Assembly (NCBI GenBank): GCA_011947345.1
Contig: JAAVTG010000618.1
Span: 177,510 to 241,509 of the forward strand
From: Phytophthora quininea
Lineage: Eukaryota > Oomycota > Peronosporomycetes > Peronosporales > Peronosporaceae
Direction of reading: 5' to 3'
Length of the DNA stretch: 64,000 nt
Every line of letters starts with the position of its first letter. Position 1 is the stretch's first letter. Made by a program: the position numbers and the translations under genes. Below are positions 33,924-44,948 of the stretch, one piece after another. The notes beneath the pieces were generated by a model. That model was not told the origin of the DNA. It saw only the letters and a program-made list of their open reading frames with translations, and did no database searches.

Positions 33924-33995
33924 GCGCCGTTGGTCTAATGGTTAGGATTCATCCCTCCCACGGATGAGGTCGGGGTTCGATTCCCCGGCGGCGCA
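33924..33995 (+). tRNA. tRNA-Gly(CCC), array copy 2
   Basis: Identical to the copy at 32038. Confidence 0.94.
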
Positions 33996-35079
33996 CGCCT
34001 TATTATTCCTTGCGACCTGGTCGACCTGGTCGACCTGGTCGACCTGCTCGGTCGCAGAAGCCACATAGGCACGTTTTGTCAAATTCGCTCACGTCATCCC
34101 ACATGGCCTCTCGTCGCTCTACAAGATGCACAAGCTATTCTGTCTTGTCCTTCCGCGCTGTAACGCCTGCGTTGCACCACGAGTATCCATTCCAGCCGCC
34201 GAAAAGATGTGTGTTCCGAAGCGACCGTTCCGACTATTCGCCTCACGGTTTCAATAAATGGGCTAGACAGTAACGCTGCCGTGGCTTTCTAGCTGTCTAG
34301 TCGCGTGCATAGCTTTGTGTTTGCATGCGCGTGGGTTTGTTCTTGTTCCACCAACGATCCCCAGGAGCAATAGGGCCGTGTGAAATGCAGTGTCTTGTTC
34401 GGTGTTTCCCTGTATGGGATGGAAGGCGTCCGTGTGGAAGCTGCAGCGCGGTCCGAGAGTGTAACAGGTAGCGTGACAACCACTTCTGTATAGCTCCGGC
34501 GGGCACGGATGGCGTCGCCCTCGAGAAATGACGTCGCCCTCGAGAAATGGCGTCGCTCTCTGTGAAGCCAGCACTGCAGACCAGCGATGCAGATCTCGTG
34601 ATCTGCCATCGGCAAGCAAGCAAACAAACCAAGTTAGTGCCAACCAGTCATTTAATACATTAGCAGGGTTGAGCGGGCGGGGGACTGGTCACTATTCAAT
34701 CCTCCTTCCAACGTACAGGAAGAACTCCCCGTCCGCAAGTCCCGTTGTGGCGATTAGCGCCCAACAACGTTCTGGGTTTGAGTGCTATCTATGACGAGGA
34801 GGTCAAGGTCGGTCGACACGACCTCGTCTCCAAGTCTCTTTCTCTCGACAAATGGCGTCACTCTGGATGACGACAGGTACTGCTTGTGTTGTAGCTGTGT
34901 GGTTTCGTGCGTGCTTCTCGCGCTACTCTGTGCGAACGCAACGGACTGCGGGGCAGCAGGAAGGAACCATTAGATGATACGCGTAACGTGTGTTGGGTAG
35001 GAGGCTGGTGGGTTGCAGCGAGTGGTGGTGGCAGTGTCTTGGCGGTGTGATTTTTGCGTGGTGTGTTGCAAAGCCGTGT

Positions 35080-35151
35080 GCACCGTTGGTCTAATGGTTA
35101 GGATTCATCCCTTCCAAGGATGAGGTCGGGGTTCGATTCCCCGACGGCGCA
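35080..35151 (+). tRNA. tRNA-Gly(UCC), array copy 3
   Basis: Identical to the copy at 31314. Confidence 0.94.
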
Positions 35152-35803
35152 ACTTTGCTCGTGTTCGCCGACAAAAACGCGATCTGAGCCACACACTTGC
35201 TTCCGCGTCGCCGCCATATATCACACCACACCACACCACGACCCGCCTGCCGCTTAGCTCACAATCCTCGACCCGTCAGGCCTTTCCAGCAGAATGCGCT
35301 GGTAGAAGACAAATCGGCGTTGTCACCACACGCAGCAAGAAGCAAATTCTGCTGCGTATTAGCATGTGCACAAGTGCTCGAGACGTTTGCAATCTCTTCC
35401 ATCCAGGTGGCGTCTCTCGCACCAAGCGTGCCGCAAAGCCGAAGCGCGAGACACCGTTGCCCGAGTCTAACTACGATTCTGTTTGCCGCTGTTCCTGCGT
35501 CCCGGCGGGTCGTGTAGTTGTTTGAGACAGTGCGCCGACGGTGCTATTGGTTAGGTCTCTCAGCCGCAGGGAAGAGAGGAAAGATGTCACGCTGCAATCG
35601 ATTCGTGCGCTGTGACGCCTACCGCAGTTGTCGATGAAGAAAGAACGCTCCGTCCAAGCCACTGGGCGCTCTCCGATCGAGGAGGCGTGTGCGGCGGAGT
35701 GGGCCCTGCGGGGGCTTTCTGTGGCGGCGTGGTGAGGTGTGTGGAGAAGGCAAATTCCCGAGCCCTTGGGGGTCGATTTGGGCAAACATTGGAATTCTCT
35801 GGC

Positions 35804-35875
35804 GCGCCGTTGGTCTAATGGTTAGGATTCATCCCTCCCACGGATGAGGTCGGGGTTCGATTCCCCGGCGGCGCA
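35804..35875 (+). tRNA. tRNA-Gly(CCC), array copy 3
   Basis: Identical to the copy at 32038. Confidence 0.94.
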
Positions 35876-36965
35876 CGCCTTATTATTCCTTGCGACCTGG
35901 TCGACCTGGTCGACCTGGTCGACCTGCTCGGTCGCAGAAGCCACATAGGCACGTTTTGTCAAATTCGCTCACGTCATCCCACATGGCCTCTCGTCGCTCT
36001 ACAAGATGCACAAGCTATTCTGTCTTGTCCTTCCGCGCTGTAACGCCTGCGTTGCACCACGAGTATCCATTCCAGCCGCCGAAAAGATGTGTGTTCCGAA
36101 GCGACCGTTCCGACTATTCGCCTCACGGTTTCAATAAATGGGCTAGACAGTAACGCTGCCGTGGCTTTCTAGCTGTCTAGTCGCGTGCATAGCTTTGTTT
36201 GTTTGTGTGCATGCGCGTGGGTTTGTTCTTGTTCCACCAACGATCCCCAGGAGCAATAGGGCCGTGTGAAATGCAGTGTCTTGTTCGGTGTTTCCCTGTA
36301 TGGGATGGAAGGCGTCCGTGTGGAAGCTGCAGCGCGGTCCGAGAGTGTAACAGGTAGCGTGACAACCACTTCTGTATAGCTCCGGCGGGCACGGATGGCG
36401 TCGCCCTCGAGAAATGACGTCGCCCTCGAGAAATGGCGTCGCTCTCTGTGAAGCCAGCACTGCAGACCAGCGATGCAGATCTCGTGATCTGCCATCGGCA
36501 AGCAAGCAAACAAACCAAGTTAGTGCCAACCAGTCATTTAATACATTAGCAGGGTTGAGCGGGCGGGGGACTGGTCACTATTCAATCCTCCTTCCAACGT
36601 ACAGGAAGAACTCCCCGTCCGCAAGTCCCGTTGTGGCGATTAGCGCCCAACAACGTTCTGGGTTTGAGTGCTATCTATGACGAGGAGGTCAAGGTCGGTC
36701 GACACGACCTCGTCTCCAAGTCTCTTTCTCTCGACAAATGGCGTCACTCTGGATGACGACAGGTACTGCTTGTGTTGTAGCTGTGTGGTTTCGTGCGTGC
36801 TTCTCGCGCTACTCTGTGCGAACGCAACGGACTGCGGGGCAGCAGGAAGGAACCATTAGATGATACGCGTAACGTGTGTTGGGTAGGAGGCTGGTGGGTT
36901 GCAGCGAGTGGTGGTGGCAGTGTCTTGGCGGTGTGATTTTTGCGTGGTGTGTTGCAAAGCCGTGT

Positions 36966-37037
36966 GCACCGTTGGTCTAATGGTTAGGATTCATCCCTTC
37001 CAAGGATGAGGTCGGGGTTCGATTCCCCGACGGCGCA
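36966..37037 (+). tRNA. tRNA-Gly(UCC), array copy 4
   Basis: Identical to the copy at 31314. Confidence 0.94.
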
Positions 37038-37689
37038 ACTTTGCTCGTGTTCGCCGACAAAAACGCGATCTGAGCCACACACTTGCTTCCGCGTCGCCGC
37101 CATATATCACACCACACCACACCACGACCCGCCTGCCGCTTAGCTCACAATCCTCGACCCGTCAGGCCTTTCCAGCAGAATGCGCTGGTAGAAGACAAAT
37201 CGGCGTTGTCACCACACGCAGCAAGAAGCAAATTCTGCTGCGTATTAGCATGTGCACAAGTGCTCGAGACGTTTGCAATCTCTTCCATCCAGGTGGCGTC
37301 TCTCGCACCAAGCGTGCCGCAAAGCCGAAGCGCGAGACACCGTTGCCCGAGTCTAACTACGATTCTGTTTGCCGCTGTTCCTGCGTCCCGGCGGGTCGTG
37401 TAGTTGTTTGAGACAGTGCGCCGACGGTGCTATTGGTTAGGTCTCTCAGCCGCAGGGAAGAGAGGAAAGATGTCACGCTGCAATCGATTCGTGCGCTGTG
37501 ACGCCTACCGCAGTTGTCGATGAAGAAAGAACGCTCCGTCCAAGCCACTGGGCGCTCTCCGATCGAGGAGGCGTGTGCGGCGGAGTGGGCCCTGCGGGGG
37601 CTTTCTGTGGCGGCGTGGTGAGGTGTGTGGAGAAGGCAAATTCCCGAGCCCTTGGGGGTCGATTTGGGCAAACATTGGAATTCTCTGGC

Positions 37690-37761
37690 GCGCCGTTGGT
37701 CTAATGGTTAGGATTCATCCCTCCCACGGATGAGGTCGGGGTTCGATTCCCCGGCGGCGCA
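37690..37761 (+). tRNA. tRNA-Gly(CCC), array copy 4
   Basis: Identical to the copy at 32038. The adjacent minisatellite is two 9-mers shorter here. Confidence 0.94.
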
Positions 37762-38833
37762 CGCCTTATTATTCCTTGCGACCTGGTCGACCTGCTCGGT
37801 CGCAGAAGCCACATAGGCACGTTTTGTCAAATTCGCTCACGTCATCCCACATGGCCTCTCGTCGCTCTACAAGATGCACAAGCTATTCTGTCTTGTCCTT
37901 CCGCGCTGTAACGCCTGCGTTGCACCACGAGTATCCATTCCAGCCGCCGAAAAGATGTGTGTTCCGAAGCGACCGTTCCGACTATTCGCCTCACGGTTTC
38001 AATAAATGGGCTAGACAGTAACGCTGCCGTGGCTTTCTAGCTGTCTAGTCGCGTGCATAGCTTTGTTTGTTTGTGTGCATGCGCGTGGGTTTGTTCTTGT
38101 TCCACCAACGATCCCCAGGAGCAATAGGGCCGTGTGAAATGCAGTGTCTTGTTCGGTGTTTCCCTGTATGGGATGGAAGGCGTCCGTGTGGAAGCTGCAG
38201 CGCGGTCCGAGAGTGTAACAGGTAGCGTGACAACCACTTCTGTATAGCTCCGGCGGGCACGGATGGCGTCGCCCTCGAGAAATGACGTCGCCCTCGAGAA
38301 ATGGCGTCGCTCTCTGTGAAGCCAGCACTGCAGACCAGCGATGCAGATCTCGTGATCTGCCATCGGCAAGCAAGCAAACAAACCAAGTTAGTGCCAACCA
38401 GTCATTTAATACATTAGCAGGGTTGAGCGGGCGGGGGACTGGTCACTATTCAATCCTCCTTCCAACGTACAGGAAGAACTCCCCGTCCGCAAGTCCCGTT
38501 GTGGCGATTAGCGCCCAACAACGTTCTGGGTTTGAGTGCTATCTATGACGAGGAGGTCAAGGTCGGTCGACACGACCTCGTCTCCAAGTCTCTTTCTCTC
38601 GACAAATGGCGTCACTCTGGATGACGACAGGTACTGCTTGTGTTGTAGCTGTGTGGTTTCGTGCGTGCTTCTCGCGCTACTCTGTGCGAACGCAACGGAC
38701 TGCGGGGCAGCAGGAAGGAACCATTAGATGATACGCGTAACGTGTGTTGGGTAGGAGGCTGGTGGGTTGCAGCGAGTGGTGGTGGCAGTGTCTTGGCGGT
38801 GTGATTTTTGCGTGGTGTGTTGCAAAGCCGTGT

Positions 38834-38905
38834 GCACCGTTGGTCTAATGGTTAGGATTCATCCCTTCCAAGGATGAGGTCGGGGTTCGATTCCCCGACG
38901 GCGCA
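38834..38905 (+). tRNA. tRNA-Gly(UCC), array copy 5
   Basis: Identical to the copy at 31314. Confidence 0.94.
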
Positions 38906-39552
38906 ACTTTGCTCGTGTTCGCCGACAAAAACGCGATCTGAGCCACACACTTGCTTCCGCGTCGCCGCCATATATCACACCACACCACGACCCGCCTGCC
39001 GCTTAGCTCACAATCCTCGACCCGTCAGGCCTTTCCAGCAGAATGCGCTGGTAGAAGACAAATCGGCGTTGTCACCACACGCAGCAAGAAGCAAATTCTG
39101 CTGCGTATTAGCATGTGCACAAGTGCTCGAGACGTTTGCAATCTCTTCCATCCAGGTGGCGTCTCTCGCACCAAGCGTGCCGCAAAGCCGAAGCGCGAGA
39201 CACCGTTGCCCGAGTCTAACTACGATTCTGTTTGCCGCTGTTCCTGCGTCCCGGCGGGTCGTGTAGTTGTTTGAGACAGTGCGCCGACGGTGCTATTGGT
39301 TAGGTCTCTCAGCCGCAGGGAAGAGAGGAAAGATGTCACGCTGCAATCGATTCGTGCGCTGTGACGCCTACCGCAGTTGTCGATGAAGAAAGAACGCTCC
39401 GTCCAAGCCACTGGGCGCTCTCCGATCGAGGAGGCGTGTGCGGCGGAGTGGGCCCTGCGGGGGCTTTCTGTGGCGGCGTGGTGAGGTGTGTGGAGAAGGC
39501 AAATTCCCGAGCCCTTGGGGGTCGATTTGGGCAAACATTGGAATTCTCTGGC

Positions 39553-39624
39553 GCGCCGTTGGTCTAATGGTTAGGATTCATCCCTCCCACGGATGAGGTC
39601 GGGGTTCGATTCCCCGGCGGCGCA
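39553..39624 (+). tRNA. tRNA-Gly(CCC), array copy 5
   Basis: Identical to the copy at 32038. Confidence 0.94.
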
Positions 39625-40714
39625 CGCCTTATTATTCCTTGCGACCTGGTCGACCTGGTCGACCTGGTCGACCTGCTCGGTCGCAGAAGCCACATAGGCA
39701 CGTTTTGTCAAATTCGCTCACGTCATCCCACATGGCCTCTCGTCGCTCTACAAGATGCACAAGCTATTCTGTCTTGTCCTTCCGCGCTGTAACGCCTGCG
39801 TTGCACCACGAGTATCCATTCCAGCCGCCGAAAAGATGTGTGTTCCGAAGCGACCGTTCCGACTATTCGCCTCACGGTTTCAATAAATGGGCTAGACAGT
39901 AACGCTGCCGTGGCTTTCTAGCTGTCTAGTCGCGTGCATAGCTTTGTTTGTTTGTGTGCATGCGCGTGGGTTTGTTCTTGTTCCACCAACGATCCCCAGG
40001 AGCAATAGGGCCGTGTGAAATGCAGTGTCTTGTTCGGTGTTTCCCTGTATGGGATGGAAGGCGTCCGTGTGGAAGCTGCAGCGCGGTCCGAGAGTGTAAC
40101 AGGTAGCGTGACAACCACTTCTGTATAGCTCCGGCGGGCACGGATGGCGTCGCCCTCGAGAAATGACGTCGCCCTCGAGAAATGGCGTCGCTCTCTGTGA
40201 AGCCAGCACTGCAGACCAGCGATGCAGATCTCGTGATCTGCCATCGGCAAGCAAGCAAACAAACCAAGTTAGTGCCAACCAGTCATTTAATACATTAGCA
40301 GGGTTGAGCGGGCGGGGGACTGGTCACTATTCAATCCTCCTTCCAACGTACAGGAAGAACTCCCCGTCCGCAAGTCCCGTTGTGGCGATTAGCGCCCAAC
40401 AACGTTCTGGGTTTGAGTGCTATCTATGACGAGGAGGTCAAGGTCGGTCGACACGACCTCGTCTCCAAGTCTCTTTCTCTCGACAAATGGCGTCACTCTG
40501 GATGACGACAGGTACTGCTTGTGTTGTAGCTGTGTGGTTTCGTGCGTGCTTCTCGCGCTACTCTGTGCGAACGCAACGGACTGCGGGGCAGCAGGAAGGA
40601 ACCATTAGATGATACGCGTAACGTGTGTTGGGTAGGAGGCTGGTGGGTTGCAGCGAGTGGTGGTGGCAGTGTCTTGGCGGTGTGATTTTTGCGTGGTGTG
40701 TTGCAAAGCCGTGT

Positions 40715-40786
40715 GCACCGTTGGTCTAATGGTTAGGATTCATCCCTTCCAAGGATGAGGTCGGGGTTCGATTCCCCGACGGCGCA
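40715..40786 (+). tRNA. tRNA-Gly(UCC), array copy 6
   Basis: Identical to the copy at 31314. Confidence 0.94.
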
Positions 40787-41438
40787 ACTTTGCTCGTGTT
40801 CGCCGACAAAAACGCGATCTGAGCCACACACTTGCTTCCGCGTCGCCGCCATATATCACACCACACCACACCACGACCCGCCTGCCGCTTAGCTCACAAT
40901 CCTCGACCCGTCAGGCCTTTCCAGCAGAATGCGCTGGTAGAAGACAAATCGGCGTTGTCACCACACGCAGCAAGAAGCAAATTCTGCTGCGTATTAGCAT
41001 GTGCACAAGTGCTCGAGACGTTTGCAATCTCTTCCATCCAGGTGGCGTCTCTCGCACCAAGCGTGCCGCAAAGCCGAAGCGCGAGACACCGTTGCCCGAG
41101 TCTAACTACGATTCTGTTTGCCGCTGTTCCTGCGTCCCGGCGGGTCGTGTAGTTGTTTGAGACAGTGCGCCGACGGTGCTATTGGTTAGGTCTCTCAGCC
41201 GCAGGGAAGAGAGGAAAGATGTCACGCTGCAATCGATTCGTGCGCTGTGACGCCTACCGCAGTTGTCGATGAAGAAAGAACGCTCCGTCCAAGCCACTGG
41301 GCGCTCTCCGATCGAGGAGGCGTGTGCGGCGGAGTGGGCCCTGCGGGGGCTTTCTGTGGCGGCGTGGTGAGGTGTGTGGAGAAGGCAAATTCCCGAGCCC
41401 TTGGGGGTCGATTTGGGCAAACATTGGAATTCTCTGGC

Positions 41439-41510
41439 GCGCCGTTGGTCTAATGGTTAGGATTCATCCCTCCCACGGATGAGGTCGGGGTTCGATTCCC
41501 CGGCGGCGCA
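41439..41510 (+). tRNA. tRNA-Gly(CCC), array copy 6
   Basis: Identical to the copy at 32038. Confidence 0.94.
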
Positions 41511-42599
41511 CGCCTTATTATTCCTTGCGACCTGGTCGACCTGGTCGACCTGGTCGACCTGCTCGGTCGCAGAAGCCACATAGGCACGTTTTGTCAAATT
41601 CGCTCACGTCATCCCACATGGCCTCTCGTCGCTCTACAAGATGCACAAGCTATTCTGTCTTGTCCTTCCGCGCTGTAACGCCTGCGTTGCACCACGAGTA
41701 TCCATTCCAGCCGCCGAAAAGATGTGTGTTCCGAAGCGACCGTTCCGACTATTCGCCTCACGGTTTCAATAAATGGGCTAGACAGTAACGCTGCCGTGGC
41801 TTTCTAGCTGTCTAGTCGCGTGCATAGCTTTGTTTGTTTGTGTGCATGCGCGTGGGTTTGTTCTTGTTCCACCAACGATCCCCAGGAGCAATAGGGCCGT
41901 GTGAAATGCAGTGTCTTGTTCGGTGTTTCCTGTATGGGATGGAAGGCGTCCGTGTGGAAGCTGCAGCGCGGTCCGAGAGTGTAACAGGTAGCGTGACAAC
42001 CACTTCTGTATAGCTCCGGCGGGCACGGATGGCGTCGCCCTCGAGAAATGACGTCGCCCTCGAGAAATGGCGTCGCTCTCTGTGAAGCCAGCACTGCAGA
42101 CCAGCGATGCAGATCTCGTGATCTGCCATCGGCAAGCAAGCAAACAAACCAAGTTAGTGCCAACCAGTCATTTAATACATTAGCAGGGTTGAGCGGGCGG
42201 GGGACTGGTCACTATTCAATCCTCCTTCCAACGTACAGGAAGAACTCCCCGTCCGCAAGTCCCGTTGTGGCGATTAGCGCCCAACAACGTTCTGGGTTTG
42301 AGTGCTATCTATGACGAGGAGGTCAAGGTCGGTCGACACGACCTCGTCTCCAAGTCTCTTTCTCTCGACAAATGGCGTCACTCTGGATGACGACAGGTAC
42401 TGCTTGTGTTGTAGCTGTGTGGTTTCGTGCGTGCTTCTCGCGCTACTCTGTGCGAACGCAACGGACTGCGGGGCAGCAGGAAGGAACCATTAGATGATAC
42501 GCGTAACGTGTGTTGGGTAGGAGGCTGGTGGGTTGCAGCGAGTGGTGGTGGCAGTGTCTTGGCGGTGTGATTTTTGCGTGGTGTGTTGCAAAGCCGTGT

Positions 42600-42671
42600 G
42601 CACCGTTGGTCTAATGGTTAGGATTCATCCCTTCCAAGGATGAGGTCGGGGTTCGATTCCCCGACGGCGCA
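42600..42671 (+). tRNA. tRNA-Gly(UCC), array copy 7 (last)
   Basis: Identical to the copy at 31314. The unit is interrupted 100 bp downstream by the inverted segment, so no CCC partner follows. Confidence 0.94.
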
Positions 42672-42771
42672 ACTTTGCTCGTGTTCGCCGACAAAAACGC
42701 GATCTGAGCCACACACTTGCTTCCGCGTCGCCGCCATATATCACACCACACCACGACCCGCCTGCCGCTTA

Positions 42772-43247
42772 ACCACGCCGCCACAGAAAGTCCCCCGCAG
42801 GGCCCTCCGCCGCACACGCCTCCTCGATCGGAGAGCGCCCAGTGGCTTGGACGGAGCGTTCTTTCTTCATCGACAACTGCGGTAGGCGTCACAGCGCACG
42901 AATCGATTGCAGCGTGACATCTTTCCTCTCTTCCCTGCGGCTGAGAGACCTAACCAATAGCACCGTCGGCGCACTGTCTCAAACAACTACACGACCCGCC
43001 GGGACGCAGGAACAGCGGCAAACAGAATCGTAGTTAGACTCGGGCAACGGTGTCTCGCGCTTCGGCTTTGCGGCACGCTTGGTGCGAGAGACGCCACCTG
43101 GATGGAAGAGATTGCAAACGTCTCGAGCACTTGTGCACATGCTAATACGCAGCAGAATTTGCTTCTTGCTGCGTGTGGTGGCAACGCCGATTTGTCTTCT
43201 ACCAGCGCATTCTGCTGGAAAGGCCTGACGTATCGAGAATTGTGAGC
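42772..43247 (-). repeat. Fold-back: inverted partial array unit at the right edge
   Basis: At 42771/42772 the direct unit stops at CCGCCGCTTA and switches to the reverse complement of a later part of the unit (from the TTCTGTGGCGGCGTGGT side back to the CACAATCC side). The orientation matches that of the isolated fragment at 11800-12518. It holds no tRNA gene and ends at 43247. Confidence 0.9.
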
Positions 43248-43440
43248 CACCATTGGTGATTTTGTGCTCTATGCTGGGGTTTGAGCCAGTACCAGAACCA
43301 AGCTTAGTGTGCGTTGGTTTGGACCTGCTCGAATTATTGCCACCGTTTTCACAACTCGATTCTCTGGATCGAGCACGCGATAACAGGGCACACACGTGTC
43401 TCGGCTAAAATTTTATGCGAACGCCTTCCTAAATATTTCA

Positions 43441-43706
43441 GGAGCCTTGCTACAGCATGTGGCGCACAATAGCGAAGGCCACGTGGAGGGCGACCTGCGC
43501 GACGTTTGCCACAAAATCACTTGCAATTTCAGTGTCCTGTTCGTTGCTGAAGCTTGTACGAGCTCGAGGACTCGTGGGAGCCAGCCGTCACGCTGTTTGA
43601 GGACGTCTCGGTGTTAGTCAAGGTTCACGTGTGTCAACACGCCGCTGATCCCACTGTGGCGCGACTGGCCAAAGCACTATGGATTCCAGTAAAAGAATGG
43701 CCTTAA
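43441..43706 (+). pseudogene. Ty3-type (chromovirus) integrase chromodomain tail
   Basis: The first part reads LLQHVAHNSEGHVEGDLRDVC. In a shifted frame it continues as YELEDSWEPAVTLFEDVSVLVK and ends at TAA 43704-43706. The ELEDSWEP stretch is the C-terminal half of the chromodomain that ends Ty3-like polyproteins in oomycetes. Upstream integrase is absent and no LTR is recognised. Confidence 0.7.
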
Positions 43707-44948
43707 AAATTTTAAATTAGTTTCGTCAACATGGCTGTGCTTCACGAGTGATGACTACAACAATATCTATTATCACAGCTTAGCTGTCTAGACGGAACAA
43801 TATTAGCACTTTTTAGAGACGTTTTGTGTGAAATATCTTTTAGATAAGACATTCGGCAGGACCAGCCCAGCAACTCCTCACTGTCAGTGACCAAAGCCAT
43901 CGACGCCCATGTGGACTGTCCTCGATGTTCAAGAGCGCAGGGATTCAAAGCGAAGAGCCTGGTCGTAGAGCTTGCCTCGTCGTTCATGTCTTCAATAAAG
44001 GGATTTTCATGAAAGCTACTGTCGCCTTAAAATCATAGTAGCATCTTCGATTGTTTACCATAATTTTGATCTGCGACCATAATGCTTGTGTTGAAACCGG
44101 ATGCATTCTGGTCTGGCATGACAGAGGCTATGATGGCAATAAAATCGCCCTTATTAACCTCCCTTACCTCTGCACGCTCCCTTACGCAAAAGTTGCAACG
44201 AGACCCGTCATCGTCGTATTCGTAGTCTTCATAGCTGAATTGGCGGTACCGTAAATTCGGATCGAATGGAACACTTAGATTTAACAAACACCCGTAAAAC
44301 CTAGAACACAAAAAGGGCACACAACTACTTTCTGTGGGATATTGCCTCTTCTTTAACTTTATTGGCCATATAATTATTCAGTGCGTCGTCAAACGCCTCG
44401 GGAACACGAAAGCGCTCCACAACATCGGAAGGGACATTAGGGACTCTGTCTGCTTTGACAAAACTACGAGTTGTTATTTTGTCGTGACACTTTCTCCCAA
44501 GTTTCACCTACAAAGCGTGATATTACCGCTCTTTTTTCTGTTGTGCAAGATGAAAAGGACTTTCCGTGTGATTCTTCAGTCTGTAAACAAATTACAACGC
44601 ATTATTAACATATTTTACTCGAGTGTCGTATTATTCCACTCAAAATTCAACCGAATCCATCTTCCTAAGAAAGTAGACCAAGCAAAACCCAGCAAGGCTC
44701 GCAGTTTTTCTTCTGTAGCAGAGGCAGTTAGCAATGTATACATCTCCTGCGTTTGTGATAATGCTGTGATCTCCAGACGCTGACGTGTGATAGCAGACAA
44801 TCATAAACGCCAGAAATCTTGTGCGAATCTAGCTGATTACACTTGTACTCAGTATGGTGCGAACTTAATGCAGCAGATTAACGGCGTTTGTGATAACAAG
44901 ATTATCACGGCCACATTGCGACCTTTCACCATAATTTTCGTAGCAAAA
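43707..44948. other. Region upstream of Crypton; nothing assigned
   Basis: Minus-strand frames at 43742-43987, 44033-44320 and 44325-44507 are open but not recognisable. One (44325-44507) reads like the end of a globular protein (VPSDVVERFRVPEAFDDAL), which may be transposon-derived. Confidence 0.4.

Larger units (their letters stand above)
30875..42771. repeat. Tandem array of 1.87-1.89 kb units carrying two tRNA-Gly genes
   Basis: Near-identical head-to-tail units run through this interval. Distances between successive tRNA-Gly(UCC) starts are 1886, 1880, 1886, 1868, 1881 and 1885 bp. Length differences come from a 6-bp change at a GTTTGTTTGTGTG run (third unit), loss of two 9-bp GGTCGACCT copies (37776 region), loss of 5 bp in a CCACA run (38981 and 42746 regions) and 1-bp events. 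The first unit lacks about 290 bp after GTCGCTCTC near 31075. The last stops in the fold-back at 42771. Each unit also holds a directly repeated GACGTCGCCCTCGAGAAAT motif. No conserved protein is encoded. Confidence 0.95.

Noticed and set aside
30875..42771. Regular repeats considered as a CRISPR-like or centromeric satellite array
   Set aside because: The period is about 1.9 kb with functional-looking tRNA genes and no unique spacers. There is nothing to support a centromere.
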